A stretch of 64,000 nucleotides of DNA from Euptelea pleiosperma (taxonomy: Eukaryota; Streptophyta; Magnoliopsida; Ranunculales; Eupteleaceae). This document shows, one piece after another, positions 12,391 through 24,300 of this stretch. The stretch is taken from positions 29,147,913-29,211,912 of the forward strand of contig CM068547.1 in assembly GCA_035048495.1 (NCBI GenBank), given 5' to 3'. Position numbers and translations under genes: made by a program. The notes beneath the pieces were generated by a model, which saw only the letters and a list, made by a program, of their open reading frames with translations, was not told the DNA's origin and ran no database searches. Each line of letters starts with the position of its first letter. The first letter of the stretch is position 1.

Positions 12391-15300
12391 ATGGGGGAGA
12401 ATTTTAAGAATCAGAAAGAAGAAGAGGAGGTTGTAGAGATTACACTGAAAACCATAGGTCCTGCTCGTCCCTCTCGCCTCAAAGTTCCCTCTCCTATCAA
12501 AGTAAGCATTCGCTCATCAATCTCCTCCTGTATTTTATTCGCTTACCATCAGATGGATCAATAGATTTTGTTCCACAATTAAAATTTTCCTCATAGGGCA
12601 AATCCGAAATCAATTATAGAATGTTTTAATTTATTTTGCTCTTCGTTCTTTTGTTTACCACTCTCTTATTATGATTTTTATTTTTTTATTTTTTGAGGTT
12701 TGCATGGCTGAAATTTATACATGAACAGAAAAAAGGGAAATATGATTGATTGATGGAATCCCCCTCATTATAACATTGCTTACGAACAGAACACTAAATT
12801 GTGCTCGAGATCTGATATCAGTCACTGCATTATTCATAAATTACTCCTATCTCTTTATTTTGAACCATAGTTATTGAGTCCTCAATTCATCTATAAAATC
12901 ACCGAGTTTAAAAAAAAAAAACCACAATATCTTAAAGAGAAGAGAGAGGAAACGGTATTGTATTTATCGTTGGCTATATAGAGATGTGTATATAAAAAAC
13001 AGGATGATACAAGTTCTTACAAACTGAGGTAAATCGTGGAAAATATCCAGCTCAAAGCTACCCTTTATCACTGGGGCTCTGCTATTCCCGAGCTAAAACA
13101 TTTCAGATTCAACGATTATGTATTCCGGTGGGACCGGTTGTTGTCTCACTAGTTTCTTCCCTTTGGGGGCTGTCGGTTGGTGGTTGTGGTTTTTGTTTTG
13201 GTTCCTCTTCTCTCCTTTTGATCGCTTTGTACAGTTTTGCTGGGCTCCCTCAGCCCTTCTTTAATATATTCCCTTTTACCGATAAAAAAAAAGCAAGTGT
13301 CATAACAACACCTATTAGATACTTTAATTTATAATAGCGGTTGGCACACATATATGTTGGGATTGGAGATTGAGAGGAGGGTGGAAGGTGTGGATGCAAA
13401 TAGGGAGTGGAGTGTATCATGGAATTTTGCTTGGTTAGATCTGTTAAGATTATATTCTTAAAGTGAGATTCATGACTTATGGTTACAAAAGTCATTTCTT
13501 TTTCTTCCCCCAATTTTTAAATGTTTGCTCTTTAGCATGTAACATATGATAAATATAATATGAGGGTAGTTTTGGGAAAATTGTGTGAAACTGTGAACAA
13601 CTTGGCACCTGTGGTTGCCTACATGATAGTAAATATGCACCCGAGTGTGTTTGTAGATATATATGTATTATAAACTATGTTTCTAATTTGAATTGTGGCG
13701 TATATGTATGTAATAATTTATGTGTAGATGTGCAATATTATAGCATTTGAGAATGTTTCAGTTCTATAGTTTTACAATTTTGAAGTAATAATTCCACACC
13801 AGCTGAGAATAGACTAGTTCCATCAATTCTTCCTTCCCAAATATTCTTGAGTTATCTCGACATGTTTGGCATTGACATGTTGATTTGCCTTTATTTAGTT
13901 TTGTTATACGTTGAAATGGGTGGTTGGGGTAAATCAATCAATTCTCTTGACTCATATGGTCCAAGTGTCAGACATGGCGTGCATCCAGTCCAACACATGT
14001 CAAGGGAGTGTCAGAGTAACACATTAAGGTGGCCTTGGCATCAGGCACTTCCGTGAAATGAACGCAGCTCTCCTAACCAAATGGCTATGGAGGTTAGGTG
14101 AAGAAGAGGATAGTGAGTGGAGGAAGGTGATTGGGTCCAAATACGGCGTCATGGACCACGGTTGGAGTAGTTACCCAATTAGATCCTCTTACGGTGTTAG
14201 TTGTTGGAGAGGGATTGATAACAACCGTGCTTTGTTTGATCAGGGCATTCTGTTGAAAGTTGGTAAAGGCGATAAAGTTCGCTTTTGGGAAGATAAGTGG
14301 TGTGGAGATACGCCTTTTGAAAGATGATTTCCCCTTTTTGTACTCTATCTCAGATCTTAAAGGGGTTCCCATTCAAACATGCATTATCTGGAGAGATGAT
14401 TTTTGTTCTTGGAACTTTGGTTTTAGGAGAAACATTAATGATTGGGAGATGAATAGCCTTGCCGCCTTTTTGGACCGGGTGGGAGTCATCCCCGTCCTAA
14501 CAGAGGAACTAGATGAAAGAATTTGGAAGTGGGACTCTAGAGGATCTTTCTCGGTTAGATCGATGTATAAGGGAAGCTTGGGAGTAAAGCAGGAGTATTT
14601 CCTCACAAACATAGTTTGGAAGGTGCCCATTTCATCTAGAGTGAAGTTCTTCGTGTGGATCGTCTTGAAGAACAAAATTCTCGCTTTGGATCATTTAATC
14701 AGTAGAGGTATGCAAATGCCGAACAGATGTGTGATGTGCAAGTCGGATGCCGAATCGGTCGATCATTTGCTTCTTCATTGTTTCGCTTTTGAGCTTTGGC
14801 AGTGTTTCTGGAGGCTGTTTGGTATATCCTTCGTATGCCCTTAGCGGGTGAATGGCTTATTTCTAGGGGTGGCTCTTGACGCCTTCTCCGGGAGAAGTTG
14901 CCTCTTATAGCAGTTCCTCCCTTTTGCGATGTCGTGGGCTATATGGAAAGAGAGAAACCGCATAATCTTTACAGGGAAAGAGGATGGGATGACCAAGATG
15001 GTCTTGCACGTGAAAGCTTTTCTGTTTCTATGGTCCTTAGTTTCCCCTCTTTTTAGAGGTTTTTTTGAATCTTTTGTTCATAGATGGGATAATATTCTCG
15101 GGGACCCTCCTCTTTTGTAAGGAGGTAGCCTCATCTTTTGTTGTCTTCTAGGGAGTTTTTCTCTCCCCTTTTAATGAAATATACATATCAAAAAAAAAAA
15201 AAAACTTGTTTAGCATGCATGAGACATGCTCATACTAAGTTTTTTAGTATCCTAGTTATATTTGCTCTTTGATATCTACCTTGAATCCGGATATTTTCGT

Positions 15301-18300
15301 TGGCCAGTGAAGCTCTTGGTGCACCAAGGATCTCCACTTGGTGTGCATTATTGATATTGTAGTATCCTTTGAAGCACTCCAAGAAAAGCCTTCTCAAATT
15401 TTGCATAAATGGATTTGGTTTCTATGTAACTTAGACAATGGCTTAGGGAAACTTGCAGACAAACTCGCCTCTAGTGGTCTGTGGCAATGTAGAAAGTTGT
15501 ACTCTTGTGTAAATATTGATAATAGAAGCATATAAAGACCAATGGGGACATGCCTCAAGGGTGAGGCACATCAAAAAGGCCTTGAAACTTGAACCTAGAA
15601 GAGTATATCTCATTAAGCGTGTGCCTCCACACCTGAAGCGCATGCTTTTTGGTGAAGGTGCAAGCTTTATCGTGGAGGTGCGCTTACGGTGAGCCATTGC
15701 TTCGGAAAATACAAAATGCATTATATAAAAGCTTAATTTGGAAATAAATGCTGCCCATCTCACTTCCTTTAATAGAAATTATCCTTTAGAATCCTCTATT
15801 AACTGCTACTACGAGACTGCAGTGCTGTGGCCGCAACATGATGTCCATCCAAGAGGTATAAGCCATCAGCCTCACTGGTCCTGGATCAGCTGTGATTGTC
15901 GCCCTTCTGCTATAGACTTTGAGCTCCTTCTGAGCTCCAGGAACACTATCAATCACACTAGTAGTATGAGTGGGTGGAGACCTCTCAAACTCTAAAGGAG
16001 GAGATAGGGATATAGCAGGAAGAGGAACATTCCACCTCTCTTCATTACTACTCTCCCCCTGAAGAGAGGTGGGAGAGAAAAAAGAAAGCTCCTCACGGAA
16101 GGTGACATCCATGCATAAAAACTTCTTCCCAGAGGATGGACGGTAACACTTGTACCCTTTATGGGTAGAGGAGTAACCGAGAAAGACGCACTTGAGTGCT
16201 TTGGGATCTAGTTTGGTGCGATGAGGACTAAGGATATGTACATAACATACACACCCAAAGATGTGAGGAGGAACAGAGAAAAGAGGAGAAGCAGGAGAAA
16301 GAACCTGAAGAGGAGATTTAAAACTGAGAACACGAGAGGGTATTCTGTTACTCATGTAGTCTGACCAATAGGTCTTTGGGACATGAGAGCCAATCAAAAG
16401 AGATCTAGCTATCTCAGTCAAATGTCGCATTTTTCTTTCAGCTACTCCATTCTGTTGAGGGGTGTAGCTGCAAGAATTTTGATGACAAATCCCATGGTCA
16501 AGAAGGTAGTGTTGAAGCCCCCCAAACATATATTATCTATATTGGTCAGTACGAAGAACCTTGATGGAAATACCATACTGGGTTTGGATCATCTTATGAA
16601 AACCCTGAAAGATGGAATGAGCTTCATCTTTGGTTTTCACGAGATAAACCTATGTACATCTAGTATGATCATCAACAAAGGAAATGAAGTAGCGGAAACC
16701 AAAGATAGAAGTAGTTGGGGAAGGTCCCCATACATCAGAATGCACAATGTCAAAACAAGTAGAACTTCTATTACATCTGGAGGGATAATTCGATCTATAA
16801 TGCTTGGAGAGTTCACAGGTCTCACAGTGTAAAGCAGAAACAGAAATAGAAGTAAACAAACTAGGAAATAAAAGTTTCAAATACTGAAAAGAGACATGCC
16901 CCAGACGGGCATGCCAGTTCAAAACAATATTTATTATACTACTACTACTACTACTAGCAGAAGACTGTAGTGCTGTGGGCTCAGGAAGATGTCCATCCAT
17001 AAGGTAAAGGCCATTAGCTTTATGTCCAGTGTCAATCGTCCTCTTCGTCTCTACGTCCTGAAAGACACAATAAGTAGGAGAAAAAATGATATTGCAGTTT
17101 AGGGTTTAGTCAAAGCACTAACAGAAAGTAGGTTAGAAGTAAATCTTGGAGCATGCAAAACAGATGAAAGAAGCAATTGAGGAGAGGGAAGGATATTCCT
17201 TTTCCCAAACACAGAAGATAAGGTGACATCAGCTGTCTTCACCTTATCACGACCAGAACAGATGGAATAAGTAGAAAATAATGAAGACAAGTCCGTCATG
17301 TGTTCCGAAGCCTCTGAATCAATGATCCAAGTGGGGTTGGATGATGTGAGAGACACATGATGAGCAGGTCTAGTGTTACCTGATTGGGCAAAAGAGGTGG
17401 ATGATGTGGCAGAAGGACCATCAAGCTGTTGAAGCAATCGTCGAAGGCTTGCATACTCTGTGGCTGAAAAACCACTAGGAGGAGTTGAAGGAAGAGGACT
17501 CGCCAGAGACTGTCCTGGAGAAGGAGCAAAAGAATCCACACTGATTGTATGAGCACTGGAGGAGGTTGGCTGGCTAGAGCGCCCATGTAGCTTCCAACAT
17601 TTTGCACGCACATGCCCTAACTTGCCGCAGAAGTCATACTTGGGACTTTCTCTAGTCAAGGACTTCCCAGAAGAAGATCCAGTAGGAGCATAGGATGGAG
17701 CTGAGACAGGAGTCTGATAAGATGGGCCTCTCTGAGGTTGCTGTGACTGCTGAGGCTGATAAGCAGGAGAGGCAGTTAGTGTTGATCGCTCTAGAAGGAG
17801 ATGCTCACTCTGAAGAGAGATCCGCCTATTCTCCTCACTCTGAAGATAGGCGTACACCTCACTGAGAGAGGGAAGATCCACCTTGCTACTCAAGATCTGA
17901 ACATGAGCCAGCTCATAAGAAGGATCTAGCAAGAAAATCAAAGATCCGGCCCTTCTCTATATATCGACGAAGGGAGCAATTTCTGTGGGATTGAGAGGTT
18001 GATAGGAGTAATAATGATCAAGCTCCTTCCACAAGGTACGAATAGCAGTATAGTACTGAGAAAGTGACTTCTCCCCCTGTCGAAAGTGGGAGATAGTCTG
18101 TCGCAGCTGAAATGCCCATCCAGTGTTCTGCTGCTGTGAGTAGGTCTTCTCAGTAATCTCCCAGACCTCTTGCGCTGTGCACATAAATAAGAAACTCTCG
18201 CTGATATCAGGCTCCATAGAGTTGAGTAGCCAGGACATAACAGTAAGATCATCTGTCTGCTACTGTCGATAAGAGGGATCGGTCTTGGGAGGCTCAACTG

Positions 18301-21300
18301 TATCCCCTGTAGTGTGACCGAGCTTCCCACGGTCGTCAATAAACAACCGTGCTGCCTGAGCCCAGCGCAAGTAGTTCTTGCCATCTAACTTCACGGAGGT
18401 GATCTGTAAACTTGGGTTCTCATAAGCCAAGTGATGCACCATCGGGCCTCCAATACCAGTGGAGGGAGTGTCAGTGCCCACTTCTGATCCTGAAGGAGAA
18501 GCCAAGGAGGGTGAAGTAACCACGGGAGGTGAAGGATCTACTATGAAGAACTACGGCCAATAACAGCTATATAGGAGCATCGGAGAGTAAATAATCACTC
18601 GAGGGCCATAACACGGCTAAAGAGCCACACCACAAACCATAAGAACATCAAAACAGAGTATATAGGACCCAAAAAAACCCTCAAGTAATCAAAAGAATAA
18701 CCAGATGCAAACAAACACCCATACGAACCTCAAAATGGGGTATAAGGGAAGAATAGGTATAGAGATGTAAACAAACATCTTAAAACCCGAAAAACACGAA
18801 ATAACAGTGTTTAGAGTCGAAATAAGAGGAGATTTGATCAAACTGATGGTCAATTTGGGTAAAATAGCCACCGGCGGCAACTACTTGGGGATGAAAACTT
18901 CCCCAAGATCTCAAATCTCAATGGATCCTTGTAAATAAGGTATCCACATGTCGGTTAGATGGGGGGGGGGGGGGGGGGGGGGACTAGATCGAAGCCATAA
19001 ACCCCCCGAAAAAGTTCATAAAGGGACTGAAAAACGAGTTGGTTCACAAACTGGTTTGTGCGAAAATTTCGAGAATAATGGCTAAAAAATACCTCCAATA
19101 GATCCAAAAAATTTCCAAAAATAACCAAAAAATAAGAAAAAAAGATCTCTACCAAGTGGAGAAGTTTCAGTCGACCTCGATTTTCGTGTCCATATGGCTG
19201 ATGACGTCAGCCGTACGGTCAGATGACGTCAGCAGGCGTCAGATTGCTCCTAGTTTGTCTTTAAGAATGCTCCGGCAAGCCTCGGCAGCGGATGGCTCTG
19301 ATACCAAGTTGAATTCTAAGAATTAGGGTTAGGGTTAGGTTTGGAGAAGAAGGAATAGAGAGTAGAGAAGAGAGAGAGAAAAAGGATGTCTATTGTGATT
19401 AATTCACAATGACTCCATAACTCTTATTTATATAAAGGGTTACAGAAATAAGACAAGTATACCCCTCATAAGAGGTATTTACAGACCTACCACTATACAA
19501 GATAAATACGTATTTCTACGTATCTGATAACAACTTGAGAGAGGAGTTTTATCTCCCAAATCTTTAAAACTCAATGAAAAACCACGGGATTTGTTCCTAC
19601 TTGTTAAGAATTAAGTAAGGGACTAAAAGCAAGCAGCAAAAGTAAGTAAGAAACCCCCCACAGATCAATACATCCAAGAAACTTGAAAAATAATTTCTTG
19701 CCATATTTGTAGAAAATCAAGTAGAAGTCCATCATAACCACCTCAAATGTTTTTGGAAAAATCACCACAAATCTTAGAAAAATCTTCTCCTTCAGGTAGT
19801 ACCTTCCCCGAGACCTCAGGATCCGTTTGTCCGTACGGCTACTGACATCAGCCGTATGACATGATGACATCAACACCTTCTGCAACTTTTTTTCCTTTGT
19901 AACCTTGCTTTGGTACCAAGTAGAATTCTAGGGTTTGATTTTCAGGTTTAGAGTAGATAAAGAAAGAGGAGAGAGAGAAGAAAGAGGAAGAAGGGAGAGA
20001 GAAAGGAGAAAAAGGAGAACATTTATGTATTCTACACGACTCCAGATTTTATTTATATTGAAGAGACTTTTTTTTTTTTTTGATAAGTTATATTGAAGAG
20101 ACTTTACATGGACAAGAATGCCTTACAGCTTAACAGGGTATTACAATACTACTCTGACAACAATCTTGGGCAGCATGAAACTCCTTCGGTTCTTGGAGGC
20201 TTACCAATATACTTGATCGCATGAGGAATTTAGTGGAAAACTTGAACATTTTGTATAGACACCTTTGGAATGCAAATGAGAGAGAACTTCCTTGCTAAAG
20301 AGGATGCTCTTAGAAAAACTTTGTACATTGGGGATGATTTTTCGTAGTTTTCGTTTTCCATTTCTTCTTTTAACTAAATTTCTTTTATTAATGATCAGAA
20401 AAAGAAAAATTGCTAGCAGTAAGAATTGATAAATGCAGTGAATAATTTACCCATGTCCTTCTTTGAACATATAGAGTATGATTGTTTCCTTATTTAGAGA
20501 TTGAACTTTTCTTAGAGATGTTGAAATCCTTTTATCTAGTTATTGTATAATTACAAATACATTTTGAGCTTGCTAGACTTTTGAACAAATTATATTTAGG
20601 TGATTTGTCATCACTAAATCTTTTAATATACCATGTTTATTTATATGATAATCAGGTGCATGATTTGAGAAGTTTGATTGCTGGGGATGGTCATTTACAA
20701 ATTGAGCATTTGAAGCTTATTTTGCGAGGGGAAATATTGCATGACAGCAAAAATGGAAATGATGTGTACCTTCGGCTAAAAAATGGAGGTACTTATAGAT
20801 TTCAATATATCTTACACTTAACAAAAAAGAAAAAAGATACTGGCAGTAAGGTTTTTTGCTTTGAGGACAGTGACCTTACCTGGTTAAGTTAATCTCAGGC
20901 ATAGTCATACTCGTATAAGCTCCAATAAGTTAATCAATTCATCACGCAAAAGTGGAATTTGTATAAAATCTCTATACATGGATATCTATGCCCAAATTCA
21001 TTTTCTCTTTTTGTGTAAGAAGTGTTAATTAAAAAAAAAAAATCTCAAGCTTATGCTTAAAGCAAATAGAAAATTTCCTATTTTCTTCACATTTTTGATA
21101 TCTAATATGTTGATATTGTGCGTGGATAGGTAGAAACATGAAAATGGGTGTGCCATCATTCAATGAACCCTCATGACATGTTGTTGTACCAAACTATTTT
21201 TCGTATCTCCTATTGCAAAATGCAAACAGTTGATCTGCTCTTCAAAAAATATCTCCCTGTTTTTTAGATTGTTGTGATATTTCCCAAGATCGTTGGAAAG

Positions 21301-24300
21301 CAATAATATCTTCAATTCCATGTGGGAAATTAGAATTTATTTTACTTCATTTCAAAACTCTTACTAGGCCTTTTTGCAGGATTTGGACATTTATAATCTA
21401 ATCATACCATTATTTAAATTTTTATTTAAAAAAAATTATATTTATTATATAAGTTTTTGAATTTTCTTAAAATTTCCTTATAAAATCTCAGGAGAAATAA
21501 AAAACAATTTAAACTCTATGGAAATATTTAATTGTCCGTAATCACCCTAAAATGAGATCTATGATTATGATGATATGTCGTAAATTGTAATATAGAGGAA
21601 AGACAGGATACTATTGAGCTTTGATGTAGCTCATTTGACAATCCTAGTCTTGCAGGTATAGAGGAGTCTATAGAGATGATTCTCTTTCGAGCCCGAGCAC
21701 AGCGAGGGGTTCCAATGAGTGGAGATTAGAACTTTATTGCAAGGTTTGGAAGCCTTATCTTTGATAGCTCATTGGTAAAGGAAGATTCTATCAATTCAGT
21801 GCTTTTAAGACTGGATTGGAAAATAAAAAAATATAATGAAATTTGCCTTTAGGCTTTAGTTCTTTTGTTAACTCTTGGTATTGCTTGGGTTAGCACCCTG
21901 CAGGAGCTTTTTAGCGGTTTTCGCTCGAAGAAAACCTTAATAGTCCGTTGAGTCAAACTCTGCCTGTGTCAAAAGTCCAATCAAACCCAAACTGCTTTAA
22001 AGACTCGAGTGGAAAATCTTTTTGATCAGAAATGAACCATAAATCAGTTTGTGATTGGACTTTTGACGCCAGCAGAATTTGGCTCAACGGACTGTTAAGG
22101 CTTTCTTAGAGAAAAAAATCCTTAAAAAGCTCCTAGATCTTGCTAACCCAACCAATACCAAGAGTTCACAAAGGAACTAAGGCCTAAAGGCAGATTTCGT
22201 TCAATAATTAGAAGTCTTCTTTACAATGCTCTATTAATGATTATTCTAAAGAAAATAAAACCCCAGAAACGTAAGGACAAAGAAACTAATCTGAACCTAT
22301 GTAACAAGGACACTGACACGGGTGTCGGTGTCCGACATGGATACGAGGTGTCCGACACGGTAACCTAAAAAAATCCAATACGGAGACACGTCTGTACATA
22401 TATTTATTAAAATATGTCAACTTATATGAATGCTTAAAATTATTAATAAAATAACAAAAAATAGAATATAAAGCAGTAAAAAATTATTAGTTTATTATTG
22501 TATTGAGGATGGAACATACCAACCTGCTTTTAGAAATCAATTTTATATTAAAAATTACTAAAACAAGGGGTGACACAGCCATAAGTGTCCAGATGTGTGT
22601 CGGGAAGTGTCGACACGTGTGTCCGGGTGTCGAGGTGTCCGACACTGCAAAAAGCCCTAAAAATGCAGTGTCCTTGTTACATAGATCTGAACTATTGATC
22701 TAAAATAATTTAATAATGACTAAAATATCCTTAAATCGTGTCATTACATCCAGATTTCTAACACATATTTTTTTGATAAGTTGGATTTGATATTAAAGGG
22801 GCAAAGGCCCAAAACAAACTACAAAGGAGATTTCTAGCACAGTTTTGAAGTCAAGAACATCAAAATCTTGATAAAATTTGTGTGATAGGTGTTGTAGATC
22901 TAAAGAAAAGCTTTCTAATGGCTTCTCAATCAGATATTTGACTAAAAGTGCCTCTTGGAAGCTGATTGCATAACTCTACCCCAGTTGGAGAAACTTGTCC
23001 TCAAGTTTGAAGCGTAGAACATCAAAATCGTGGATGCAAACAACCATCCACTGTTTACTTTCCTTAGTTCTTTGCTTCACCACAATCCACTCGATATTCT
23101 ATTATTCAAATGTCTCCTCCATATGCATGAATTTTTTTTCTTGATATGTGTAAATTTATATTAAAAGAGGCCTCAAGCCAAAAACTACAATAGACCCTCC
23201 TTTAGAGGTCGAGATGACCTACTAAAGAAAAAATCAAAAAGAAGGAAAAGAAGCTCCTGGTAGCAGCTATAAACGAGCATCATTCGTCCCTAGAGCACAT
23301 CATATCCCATCGAAAAACAAAGTCTTAAAAAAAAATTCCTCTACATTCCCGGAAAACCTTTGACCATAGATACATCATACCCTTAATGCTAAGGATACTG
23401 TGTTGCATATCTTGAGACTTTCCTTCGAATTCTCTCTGATTCCTTTCCCTCCAAAGACCCCCTATGCTCTAGTCACTTAGGGGCTCACACACTAAACATA
23501 CATTAGAAATACATTGTATAAAGAATAAAGAAAACAGGAACTCTAACATCAACTTTTCAAACTATTAAAATTATATGAACTAACTGGCCATCTAGTTGGG
23601 ACAATCCAAACCCAATGAGTTAGGTTGTTATGTACAAATTGCCCATTCATGGCTCCTTTGGAGGAGATCTGGTATATTTGAATATGACAAACCCCTTGTG
23701 TTTTATAGTTGTTTTTCAGCGGCTTTGGGGATGGGAAATGCTTGAAAGTAAATAAAAGCCAAACATTGCTTCGTGTAGTTGGGATCCCTAGTGTCTGTAA
23801 CCTCTGTAGTCAAGGCACACTGAGGCGCAGGGCGCACCTAAAGCGCCTTAGAAGGGTCAAGGCGAGGTGCGTTTAGTAAGGTGTGCGCACACGCCTTAAA
23901 CCAGGCTCCAGGCGCATTAGGCGTGTGCCTCACTAAAATTCATGTTTTTTTATTTTCAAATTTTGATTTTTTTTTCTTCTCTGGTTCTGATTTTTTATTC
24001 TTATATTATGATTTTATTCTTCTTTTACTCTGATTTCTTCTTATTCTCATTCAGTTGTGATTTTCTTCTTACTCTTATTCTTCTTCTTATTCTCCTTTTT
24101 TGTGATTTAAATAACCATACTTCCATGCAATATTAGTTTATAATTGGTAGTTTATAATTGCTAGTAGTAGTTCATCAGTTATTTCTTTTTATTAGTTTAT
24201 TAGATTAATTCATCTATTTTTGTTGTTACTTATTAGTGTTTTTTTTTTATGAATTGTGACTTTTTGTCTTTTAAATTTTCCCCAATCATTTTATGAATTT

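Larger units (their letters stand above)
12502..20655 (+). other. Intron 1 of SAYSvFN gene (8.2 kb)
   Basis: Donor GTAAGC follows ATC AAA; the acceptor is AATCAG before GTG CAT GAT. Phase 0. It holds two plus-strand LINE 3' fragments (to 13293 and 15204), a minus-strand rearranged Copia element with two LTRs (15.8-20.2 kb) and a 30-bp target-primed insertion scar (20068-20097). The rest is unassigned AT-rich sequence. Confidence 0.85.

Noticed and set aside
19320..19345. TTAGGG units resembling an interstitial telomere repeat
   Set aside because: Only two or three units, plant telomeres are TTTAGGG, and the stretch is inside a Copia LTR.
20581..20655. Upstream part of the open frame covering exon 2 of the SAYSvFN gene
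   Set aside because: It does not match the family and starts with a non-ATG codon. The AATCAG acceptor at 20655 joins in phase with exon 1.
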